A stretch of DNA of 42,901 nucleotides from Candidatus Parcubacteria bacterium (GTDB lineage Bacteria > Patescibacteriota > Minisyncoccia > UBA6257 > HR35), in the NCBI GenBank assembly GCA_026004535.1, contig BPJI01000001.1, positions 388,523 to 431,423 of the forward strand, written 5' to 3'. The translations under genes were made by a program, and so were the position numbers. Each line of letters starts with the position of its first letter. Position 1 is the stretch's first letter. The notes beneath the pieces are model-generated. The model was not told the origin of the DNA. It saw only the letters and a program-made list of their open reading frames with translations, and did no database searches. Shown one piece after another: positions 9,401 through 16,531 of this stretch.

Positions 9401-9985
9401 AGAAAAAGAATGCCAGTTGAGGAAAGTATTCACTTGGCTAATTTAGGTAAACCAATTAAGCTTTCAGCTAAAGAAAAATTATTATTAATCGAAATGGAAA
9501 AAATAAGAGAATTAGCAAGTGAAGTGCATAGGTTAAGAAAAGAAAAGGGAATTAAAGTGAGACAGCCATTAAAAACATTAATTTTAAAAACTAAATTTTC
9601 TCCAGAAGTTTTAGAAGTTTTAAAAGATGAAGTTAATGTTTTAGAAATAAAGATTAATCCTAAGCAAATAGAAGAAATAATTTTAGATTTTGAAATTACT
9701 CCTGAACTCAAAGAAATTGGGATTTTAAATGATTTTGTCAGATTTATTCAAGATTTAAGACAAAATGCCGGTTTGACTCCTAAAGAAATTGTTAAGGTAA
9801 AAATTGAAGCAAATAAAATATTGATGAATATTTTAAATAAAAGAATGAAAGAATTAGAAAAAAGGACAAAGGTTGTTTTTCTGCATAAGTCAGCGTCTAG
9901 CCTACGTAAGTCAGCGTTATTATCAGAAAAAGAATTTAATTATGAAAATTTTGGTAAAGTAAAAATTAATTTATTTCGAAAATAG
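6422..9985 (+). CDS. ileS: Isoleucyl-tRNA synthetase with an internal histidine-phosphatase domain
   Basis: GPPYANDKPHMGH (HIGH-type), WTTTPWTLPGN, WFDSGC, GIKMSKSLGNVVDP; internal LMRHCDA...ASPILRAKQTA...REIDMG...VSHGG. Confidence 0.95.
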   Translation: MNLPEIEKRIINFWKSAEIFEKSLRKNFKKKRFNWIEGPPYANDKPHMGHFLTRIYKDSILRFFSMLGYYVPRRAGWDTHGLPIEVATEKLLGFRDKKEVISYGIDKFNEKCKELVMKFKDAWEKMDERMGFWLDHKNAYVTYDPFYMESAWWIIREIHRKGLLKEEYRVAPYCPRCETVLAQAELGMPDAYKEVKDPSVCVKFRIAQNYSELTRNLQNNKNVKLKESTQNSQKYSVSSVLSSASSTKDEYLLVWTTTPWTLPGNLALAVHPDFDYYLYETPKGKIWTHQKLEEFKILKQVKGRDLVGLKYEPLFKIENFDIKENHYKVYPATFVKEDEGTGIVHIAPSYGEEDFELGEKHKLGIINYLDEKGRFKEEIIPSIRGLFFKEADKLIFENLKERGLIFEGSLDGYLHDYPHCWRCKTPLIYYATKYWVIKVSEIKNKIIENNKNVNWLPSSAGNRFYEWIKEGKDWNLSRTRFWGIPLPIWKCDQCNQLKVIGSLKELAFYKKANNNYYLMRHCDALSTQKNFLSGYPENVFNPLTRKGVLDAKQKAKSLKGKIDLIYASPILRAKQTAMIIADELKVPLFIDERLREIDMGILQNKPYEEFDKYIVDKITGKRDLTKKIENGESLEDVRKRAINFVLDLEKIYRGKNILIVSHGGVLWMLEGEMKALSSEQIRNFEVKNYELGEIRKVDLLIVPRDGEGKINLHRPYVDEFVWQCKCGGWYKRIQEIADIWFDSGCASFSAYHYPFENKKEIDQGMIFPQDFIIEGIDQTRGWFYTLLVISSLIKNKAPYKNVLATGLVLDEKGIKMSKSLGNVVDPMEIMEKYGADVCRFYLFYLNEVGDNKSFNEEEVKKLKNEFFDLLFNVLRFYKFYYQEINLKQSVNLSGNVLDLWFNARIKESYAKYYEAMTNYNLHKASRFLVELLNDFSRWWLRRSRERFQNPKDKKELQIALINFENLFYQFLKMLTPLSPFMSEYLYQEIKDELRKRMPVEESIHLANLGKPIKLSAKEKLLLIEMEKIRELASEVHRLRKEKGIKVRQPLKTLILKTKFSPEVLEVLKDEVNVLEIKINPKQIEEIILDFEITPELKEIGILNDFVRFIQDLRQNAGLTPKEIVKVKIEANKILMNILNKRMKELEKRTKVVFLHKSASSLRKSALLSEKEFNYENFGKVKINLFRK
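7046..7165. repeat. In-frame CAGAAC-word array inside ileS
   Basis: cagaactactcagaactaacacggaacttacagaac ... ctctgttagttctgtgttatcttctgctagttctacg. Confidence 0.85.
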
Positions 9986-10014
9986 GAACTTATTATGTAG
10001 TGTTATTTATAATT

Positions 10015-10275
10015 TACCCGGATAACCAACCGGATAGATTACCCGGATGAATACCGGATAAAAATATTACCCGGATGAATATCGGATTAAAAATATTTTA
10101 TGAATCATCCGGTCTAAATCTGGGTAGCTATTATCCGATTTACATCCGGGTAATTATATCCGGTTTAAATCCGGGTAACCTATCCGGTAAAAATCCGGGT
10201 GATATTATCCGGTTATAATCCGGGTAACTTATCCGGTTATAATCCGAGTAGTTCTATCCGGTTTATATCCGGGTA
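10015..10275. repeat. CCGGAT island 3
   Basis: Same orientation as island 1; centre GGATTAAAAATATTTTATGAATCATCCGG. Confidence 0.92.
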
Positions 10276-10288
10276 AAAATTTAAAATA

Positions 10289-11047
10289 ATGGATTTTGAT
10301 ACTAAATACAATTTAATGAAGACAGCAGGAGCGATATTAGCTGAAATATTATTTAATCTAGAAAAAGAAGTTAAAGAGGGTGTTGAACTTAAAAAATTAG
10401 ATAATTTAGCAGAAGAAATGATAAGAAGTTATAATGCTGAACCAGCTTTTAAAAATTATAAAGCCCCATTTGCTAAAAGTGTTTATCCTTATACTCTCTG
10501 CATTTCTTTAAATGATGTTATTGTTCATGGTTATCCTCAAGAAAAAGTTTATTTTAAAAATGGTGATGTTGTTAAATTAGATCTTGGTCTTAAATATCAA
10601 GGAGTGTATGTCGATTCAGCTTTAACAACCTATGTTGGCGAAGTTGGCGAAGAAATAAAAAATTTAATTTTAGTAACTAAAAAAGCCTTAAAAAATGCTA
10701 TTGATGTTGCTTTACCTGGAAGAACCTTAGGAGACATTGGTTGGTGTATTGAAACAACAATTGAGGATGCTGGTTTTAAAGTTATAAAAAATCTTTGTGG
10801 TCATGATATTGGAGAATTTTTGCATGGAGAACTGCAAGTCTTAAATTTTGGTGATCCAGGAAAAGGTAAAAAAATTTTACCAGGAATGTTCTTTACAATT
10901 GAACCAATGGCATCAATTAATAGCGAAAATGCTATTGCTGACGATGATTATGTCTATAAAACAGAAGATGGAAACATAGGTACTCATTTTGAAGCAACGA
11001 TTGTTATTCTAGAAAACAAAAATGAAATTTTAACTCCGATTATTTAA
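10289..11047 (+). CDS. map: Methionine aminopeptidase, type I
   Basis: ISLNDVIVHGYP, GDVVKLDLGLKYQGVYVDSALT, CGHDIGEFLHG, FTIEPM. Confidence 0.93.
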   Translation: MDFDTKYNLMKTAGAILAEILFNLEKEVKEGVELKKLDNLAEEMIRSYNAEPAFKNYKAPFAKSVYPYTLCISLNDVIVHGYPQEKVYFKNGDVVKLDLGLKYQGVYVDSALTTYVGEVGEEIKNLILVTKKALKNAIDVALPGRTLGDIGWCIETTIEDAGFKVIKNLCGHDIGEFLHGELQVLNFGDPGKGKKILPGMFFTIEPMASINSENAIADDDYVYKTEDGNIGTHFEATIVILENKNEILTPII

Positions 11048-11360
11048 TTTTTTCTCCAACAAATACCTGTTCCAAAGGAACAATAAGCACTGGACCATTT
11101 TGCGAATCAACTGCTAAAAGCATTCCTTCACTTTTTATACCCTTTATTTCTTTTGGTTCTAAATTAACAACAACAATAATTAACTGTCCGACTAATTCTT
11201 CGGGCGAATATTTTTCGCCAATTCCAGCAACAATTGTTCTTTTTTCTTGGCCTAAATCAATTTCTAATTTAATTAATTTATTAGAATTTTCAATTCTTTC
11301 GGCCTGTAAAATCTTTGCTACTCTCAAATCAATTTTTTGAAAATCTTCCAAAGTTATCAT
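11040..11360 (-). CDS. tRNA-binding-domain protein (MetG C-terminal / CsaA-like)
   Basis: DFQKIDLRVAKILQAERIENSNKLIKLEIDLGQEKRTIVAGIGEKYSPEELVGQ; only clear minus-strand protein gene. Confidence 0.88.
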   Translation of the reverse strand: MITLEDFQKIDLRVAKILQAERIENSNKLIKLEIDLGQEKRTIVAGIGEKYSPEELVGQLIIVVVNLEPKEIKGIKSEGMLLAVDSQNGPVLIVPLEQVFVGEKIK

Positions 11361-11382
11361 TTAAAGTATTTAATTATAGAAC

Positions 11383-11726
11383 TACCCGGATATGAACCGG
11401 ATAATACTACCCAGATATAGACCGGATAGAACTACTCGGATTATAACCGGATAAGTTACCCGGATTATAACCGGATAATATCACCCGGATTTTTACCGGA
11501 TAGGTTACCCGGATTTAAACCGGATATAATTACCCGGATGTAAATCGGATAATAGCTACCTGGATTTAGACCAGATGATTCATAAAATATTTTTATCCGG
11601 TATTCATCCTGGTAATATTTTTATCCGGTATTTATCCGGGTAAAATAATCCGGTATTAATCTGGGTAATCTATCCGGCTGACTATCCGGGCAAAATAATA
11701 CGATAATTATCTGGTAATTATCCGGT
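11383..11726. repeat. CCGGAT island 4 (opposite orientation to island 3)
   Basis: GGATTTAAACCGGATATAATTACCCGGATGTAAATCGGATAATAGCTACC is the reverse complement of island 3's right half. Confidence 0.92.
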
Positions 11727-11748
11727 TAAATCAATTATAAATTTTTAA

Positions 11749-11790
11749 CCCGTTAACTCGTTAATTCGCTAACTAAAGAATTGGTTAATT
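11749..11790. repeat. GTTAACTCGTTAATTCGCTAAC-type words
   Basis: cccgttaactcgttaattcgctaactaaagaattggttaa. Confidence 0.5.
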
Positions 11791-11809
11791 TTTAGTATAT
11801 AATAATTAT

Positions 11810-12365
11810 ATGTTAAAACATTCAGATTTAAAGCCAGGGATAAAATTTATTTTAGATGGCGAGCCCTATGAAGTAATTGATTCGACTTTCATTTTTAAGG
11901 GTCGAGGCAGTTCAACTATTCAAGCAAAAATTAGAAACCTAATTAATAACAAAGTTTTAACTAAAACATTTCATCAAAATGATGAATTTGAAGAAGCAGA
12001 AATTGATAAAGAAAAAATAATTTTTTTGTATTCAAAAAATAATAAGTTTTATTTTTTACATGGAAATCAGAAAATTGAAATCGATAAATCTATTCTTGGT
12101 AATAAAAATTTATTTCTTAAAGAAAAGGATGAAGTTATTGGCATATTCTTTAATGAAAAACTTATCGGGATTGAACTTCCATTAAAAATGCAATTTAAGG
12201 TGATTTCTGCTCCTCCAGGAATAAAAGGGGGTAGAGAAACCCCCGGAACAAAACCAGTTATAATTGAAACCGGAGCAACTATTCAGGTGCCCTTTATTTA
12301 TTGAAGAAGGAGATGTAATTGAAGTTAATACTGAAATAGGAGAATATGTAAGAAGAATTTATTAA
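11810..12365 (+). CDS. efp: Elongation factor P; frame 0 stops at 12302-12304, +1 frame restores the conserved C-terminus
   Basis: Frame 0 ends ...TGATIQVPFIY*; +1 slip at CCC-T (12290-12293) gives ...VP-LFIEEGDVIEVNTEIGEYVRRIY*. Confidence 0.88.
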
Positions 12366-12412
12366 TGGGTTCGCGAGTTGGCGAATTAACGAATTCACGA
12401 GTTAAAGAGTTC
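12366..12412. repeat. GAATTAACGAATTC-type words
   Basis: gttcgcgagttggcgaattaacgaattcacgagttaaagagttc. Confidence 0.45.
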
Positions 12413-12438
12413 AAATTTATATGATATAATAAATAAAT

Positions 12439-12523
12439 CCAGGGGTGGCAGAGTGGACAATTGCACCTGGCTGTAGACCAGGCGGCCTTTGTGCCTGCGG
12501 GGGTTCGAATCCCTCCCCCTGGA
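12439..12523 (+). tRNA. tRNA-Tyr(GTA)
   Basis: CCAGGGG...CCTGG-CTGTAGA-CCAGG, long variable arm, GGTTCGAATCCC, CCCCTGG A. Confidence 0.93.
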
Positions 12524-12624
12524 CATTGTTAATGGACAGGGGGAGGATGAGAACCCCCTACAACCTAACGGGCAATTTAGTGATTAACAGGAACGAAAGC
12601 GTTGGAGCTTTATTTTTTAACACA

Positions 12625-12668
12625 GAACATCGAGTTTACCGTTTTCGAATCCCCCTGGACATTGTTAA
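12625..12668 (+). repeat. Truncated duplicate of the tRNA-Tyr T-arm/acceptor end
   Basis: gaacatcgagtttaccgttttcgaatccccctggacattgttaa; matches tRNA-Tyr 3' end plus its downstream CATTGTTAA. Confidence 0.8.
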
Positions 12669-12679
12669 AAAATAAAAAT

Positions 12680-13531
12680 ATGAAAAAAATAGATATAAAA
12701 ATTACTAATAAGATTCTATTTCAACCTCTGACCAAAACCATAATTGTTGATTTAATAGATAAATACCATATTAAAGATATGAATGATTGGTACAATGTAA
12801 ATGCAGATTTAATTATCACCGATCCACCATTCGGTATAGGTTTTAGTGGCAAAAAGGGGAATTATCATCGAGATGAATCATATGTTGTGGATGGTTATGT
12901 AGAATGGGATGTTAATGAATATGATAAGCATATAAGAAACTTATTAGATGTAATTTATAGGAATTTAAAAGATAATGGACAATGTTTAATATTTTCTGGT
13001 TGGAATAATAGTTATATAATTCATCAAGAAATTAAAAAATTTAAAAAGCTGGAGCTTAAGGGTAAACTTTATTGGATATACAATTTTGCTCCAGCATCTT
13101 TTCGCCGGCCCTCCCATAATATATACGAGATTTTCTGGTTAACAAAAGGAGATAAATGGACATTTCATAAACGCTGTTCTACCCATCATTGTCTTGAGGG
13201 TGAGCCAAATCTAACCTCTCTTATATTCAAAAGAGATTATAAAGTCAAAATGCCTAAATACCCCACAAGATTACCATTTAAACTTTTACAATGTCTGATC
13301 GAACATTTTTCAAATGAAAAAGATTTAATATTTGATCCTTTAGCTGGTAGCGGAATGGTTGGAATTGTGGCCTATTATTTAAATAGAGATTTTATTTTAG
13401 GAGATTTAAATCCAAATGGAAAAATCGTCTTTGAATCTTTATTAGATTATTATTTTAATAAAAATGGTTTAGAAAAAGATAAACAAATTTTACTATGGTG
13501 GAAAAAGAAACTTATGAAAAAGCAAGATTGA
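12680..13531 (+). CDS. DNA methyltransferase (amino-methylase, permuted motif order)
   Basis: Motif IV TDPPFGIGF near N-terminus; FDPLAGSGMVGIVAYYLNRDFILGD near C-terminus; start moved from 12602. Confidence 0.88.
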   Translation: MKKIDIKITNKILFQPLTKTIIVDLIDKYHIKDMNDWYNVNADLIITDPPFGIGFSGKKGNYHRDESYVVDGYVEWDVNEYDKHIRNLLDVIYRNLKDNGQCLIFSGWNNSYIIHQEIKKFKKLELKGKLYWIYNFAPASFRRPSHNIYEIFWLTKGDKWTFHKRCSTHHCLEGEPNLTSLIFKRDYKVKMPKYPTRLPFKLLQCLIEHFSNEKDLIFDPLAGSGMVGIVAYYLNRDFILGDLNPNGKIVFESLLDYYFNKNGLEKDKQILLWWKKKLMKKQD

Positions 13532-14139
13532 TATTTTTGGATTTTAAAAAAGAAGCAGAATCTGCCCGAAACAAAGAAAAAATAAAAGAATTTAAATTAG
13601 CTGCTAATGAACTAATTAAAGAATATAATACCGCTAATCGCGAAAACAGATTTATAGTAGGTGGGGCAATAGAAATTTTGTTTTCTGTGCTCCTTAAATC
13701 ATTAAATTTTAGAGTCAAATGGTTAAGTGGAGAAATGAGATATGATTTAATGATTGATAATATTGGTTTTTCTTTAAAAACGAATTTCACAGGTAATGGA
13801 GATATAAGACTTATTAATATTTTAGGTAATAAAGAGGCAAAATGGGAGGAGCCAACAATTTTCTTAATAAGCGGTATAGGAATGTGTTATTCTGATCCTG
13901 AGATAGGAAATTTTCAAACTAAACATACAAACGATGCCTTGACAATTAATGTTAAACAAATTATAAATTTTGTTAAAAATCATCCTCAATTTTTGATAAA
14001 GATTATCTTGAAGAAAAAACAAAGAGATATACAAAATAGTACTAAAACTGCAAGCATGGATGTTGCTAAGGTTATTTTAGAAAAAATTCAAAGTAGACAT
14101 TTGATAAAATATATTAAAGACATTATAAAAAATAGGTAA
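13495..14139 (+). CDS. Putative type II restriction endonuclease partner
   Basis: Overlaps the methylase gene; possible PD-(D/E)xK-like YDLMIDNIGFSLKTN. Confidence 0.6.
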   Translation: MVEKETYEKARLIFLDFKKEAESARNKEKIKEFKLAANELIKEYNTANRENRFIVGGAIEILFSVLLKSLNFRVKWLSGEMRYDLMIDNIGFSLKTNFTGNGDIRLINILGNKEAKWEEPTIFLISGIGMCYSDPEIGNFQTKHTNDALTINVKQIINFVKNHPQFLIKIILKKKQRDIQNSTKTASMDVAKVILEKIQSRHLIKYIKDIIKNR

Positions 14140-14140
14140 G

Positions 14141-14833
14141 ATGAAAACTGGGGTGGCGACAATTCCTTTAGATTATGGTAAATGTCCTCCTTGGCTCTTT
14201 AAAAGAATCAAAACCCTTGGTGGAATAATGGCTGAATTAATGATTGAAGAATTTGGTGTTGATGAATTTTTAAAAAGACTTTCTCATCCAGCTTGGTTTC
14301 AATCATTTGGTTCTTTACTTGCCTTTGATTGGAATTCTTCAGGACTTTCGGTTGTTTTAACTGCTGCTTTAAAAGCCTCTTTTAAAGAAAGAAATTTAGG
14401 AGTTTACGTTGCTGGCGGCAAAGGAAAAACTTCAAGGAAAACACCTGACGAACTTTTAATTATTGGTGAAAAAATTGGTCTTAATGGTGCAAAATATGCT
14501 CAAATTTCAAAATTGGTTGCTAAAATTGATAATTCATTGATTCAAGATGGATTTAGTCTCTATCATCATACTTTTTTTGTTACTGAAAAAGGGAATTGGG
14601 CTGTGATTCAACAAGGAATGAATACAGGATCGAGTAAAGCAAGAAGATATCATTGGCTAAGCCACGGATTACCACGGATTAATAAAAGCCACGGATTAAC
14701 ACGGATGGATATGAACCACGGATTCACACAGATTAATAAAAGCCACGGATTAACACGGATGGATATGAACCACGGATTCACACAGATTAATAAAAGCCAC
14801 GGATTAACACGGATAAATAAAACCACGGATTAA
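14141..14833 (+). CDS. DUF763 protein, N-terminal part ending in a repeat array
   Basis: MKTGVATIPLDYGKCPPWLFKRI...QSFGSLLAFDWNSSG...QQGMNTGSSKARRYHWLS then (SHGLTRMDMNHGFTQINK)n. Confidence 0.8.
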   Translation: MKTGVATIPLDYGKCPPWLFKRIKTLGGIMAELMIEEFGVDEFLKRLSHPAWFQSFGSLLAFDWNSSGLSVVLTAALKASFKERNLGVYVAGGKGKTSRKTPDELLIIGEKIGLNGAKYAQISKLVAKIDNSLIQDGFSLYHHTFFVTEKGNWAVIQQGMNTGSSKARRYHWLSHGLPRINKSHGLTRMDMNHGFTQINKSHGLTRMDMNHGFTQINKSHGLTRINKTTD

Positions 14834-15024
14834 CACAGACAGATATTTGTCAATCTATGGATAATTATCCACATACAGTGTCTCAATATAATCCGCGTGA
14901 ATCAGTGGACCAATATAATTCGTGCAAATCCGTGGACGAATATAATCCGTGCAAATCCGTGGACGAATATAATCCGTGTAAATCAGTGGACCAATATAAT
15001 CGGCGCAAATCCGTGGATTTAACT
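14654..15024. repeat. CACGGATT-word array with 54-bp and 24-bp periods and inverted right half
   Basis: Left: ccacggattaacacggatggatatgaaccacggattcacacagattaataaaag repeated; right: aatccgtggacgaatataatccgtgc repeated. Confidence 0.93.
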
Positions 15025-15540
15025 GAAGAGCCTCATTCAGGTATTGCTTCTGATATTTTTTTGAAAAAAGTTTTGAATTTAACTGCTAAAGAAAGTAAAG
15101 GAAATAAAGAAGGGATGATTAAAGTCTTAAATGAAGAACCAAAAATTGAAAAAGAGATTGTTAAAATTTTTGGGCAACCAGAAAAAACATTATTCTTGCC
15201 TAATATTGAATTTCATTACCACCCAGTTGTTGAAGAAAAATTCGACTTAAAAAGATTAAATAAAATAATTGCCAAGGCAAAATTTTTACAACCAAAAACA
15301 ATGGAAGAAATTTTATTAATTGAAGGAGTTGGACCAAAAACAATCAGAGCCTTATCTTTAGCTTCAGAATTAATTTATGGAGCCAAACCTTCTTTTGAAG
15401 ATCCAGCTCGTTATACGTTTGCTCACGGTGGCAAAGACGGAACTCCTTACCCAGTTGATCGTCAAACCTATGATGAAACAATAAAAATTTTTAATAGAGC
15501 TTTATTGATTTCCAGACAAAAGAAACTATTCATAAATTAA
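14857..15540 (+). CDS. DUF763 protein, C-terminal part (different frame)
   Basis: LTEEPHSGIASDIFLKKVLNLTAKES...LLIEGVGPKTIRALSLASELIYGAKPSFEDPARYTFAHGGKDGTPYPVDRQTYDETI. Confidence 0.8.
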   Translation: MDNYPHTVSQYNPRESVDQYNSCKSVDEYNPCKSVDEYNPCKSVDQYNRRKSVDLTEEPHSGIASDIFLKKVLNLTAKESKGNKEGMIKVLNEEPKIEKEIVKIFGQPEKTLFLPNIEFHYHPVVEEKFDLKRLNKIIAKAKFLQPKTMEEILLIEGVGPKTIRALSLASELIYGAKPSFEDPARYTFAHGGKDGTPYPVDRQTYDETIKIFNRALLISRQKKLFIN

Positions 15541-15555
15541 GACGTCGTACGTCTT

Positions 15556-15782
15556 AAATACAGAAGGGACAGAAACTGACACTTAATGAACGGAACAGAT
15601 AGAAATAAATACGTAACAAACAGAAACGGACACGGAAAAAACGGAATGAATGGAAGCGGACATGGAAGGAATAGAACGAACGGAAATAATTCTTCCGTTC
15701 GTTCCGATGATTCTGTGTCCGTTTCCGATTATTCCGCTTTAATTTCTAATAGGTCTGCGTTAATTACGTATTTTTCTGTGTT
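15556..15782. repeat. ACGGAA/ACGGAC-word array with inverted right half
   Basis: ...aacggaatgaatggaagcggacatggaaggaatagaacgaacggaaataattcttccgttcgttccgatgattctgtgtccgtttccg. Confidence 0.85.
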
Positions 15783-15785
15783 TTA

Positions 15786-16520
15786 ATGAAATTGAAAAGA
15801 GATTTTTTTACTCAACCAACTCTCAAAGTGGCTAAAAAACTTTTAGGCAAATATATTGTTAGAAAATATAGAGGTAAATTATTAATCGGTAAAATTGTTG
15901 AGACCGAAGCTTATATTGGACCAAAAGATAAAGCTTCTCATGCTTACTCAAACAAAGAACAGCCTGAAAAAGAGAAATTAAAAATTATTGATCAAAATTG
16001 GCAAAGAATTAAAAATTATGTTGAAAATAGAGAAAGATTTATCAAAAGAATTTTAAAACTTAAAAATGCTAAAGTAACCAAAAGAAATTTAGCTGAATAT
16101 TTAAAAGGAGGACATATTTATATTTACTTAGTTTATGGTAATTATTATCAATTAAATATAACTACTTATAAAGAAGGCTATCCTGAATGTGTTTTAATTA
16201 GAAGTTTGGAGCCAGTGGCCACAGATTTACACGGATTAAATATGGCCACAGATTTACACAGATATAAACGACGATTATTAAAGGTTAATATAATACCCAA
16301 TGGTCCAGGTAAATTATGTCAATATCTAAAATTAGATTCTTCTTTTTGGGGTGAAGATGTCTATCAAAGTGAAAGAATTTGGTTAGAAGATAATTCATCA
16401 TTAATTTCTTCAAGTGATATAATTAAAACAAAAAGAATTGGCATTGATTATGCTGGTGATGATGCTAATTTACCTTGGAGATTTTACCTTAAAAATAATA
16501 AATGGATATCAAAAAAGTAG
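15786..16520 (+). CDS. 3-methyladenine DNA glycosylase (AAG/MPG family) with CACGGATT-word insert
   Basis: RDFFTQPTLKVAKKLLGKYIV...GKIVETEAYIGPKDKASHAYSNK, YLVYGNYYQLNI, NGPGKLCQ. Confidence 0.88.
   Translation: MKLKRDFFTQPTLKVAKKLLGKYIVRKYRGKLLIGKIVETEAYIGPKDKASHAYSNKEQPEKEKLKIIDQNWQRIKNYVENRERFIKRILKLKNAKVTKRNLAEYLKGGHIYIYLVYGNYYQLNITTYKEGYPECVLIRSLEPVATDLHGLNMATDLHRYKRRLLKVNIIPNGPGKLCQYLKLDSSFWGEDVYQSERIWLEDNSSLISSSDIIKTKRIGIDYAGDDANLPWRFYLKNNKWISKK
16214..16266 (+). repeat. In-frame ACAGATTTACACGGATT insert
   Basis: gccacagatttacacggattaaatatggccacagatttacacagat. Confidence 0.7.
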
Positions 16521-16531
16521 ATAAGTTCTAA

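Noticed and set aside
12445-12675. 76-aa ORF over tRNA-Tyr
   Set aside because: It is a translation of the tRNA and its 3' duplicate (CGGSNPSPW..., YRFRIPLD).
15586-15786. 66-aa ORF
   Set aside because: Composed of the ACGGAA/ACGGAC inverted array; no protein-like conservation evident.
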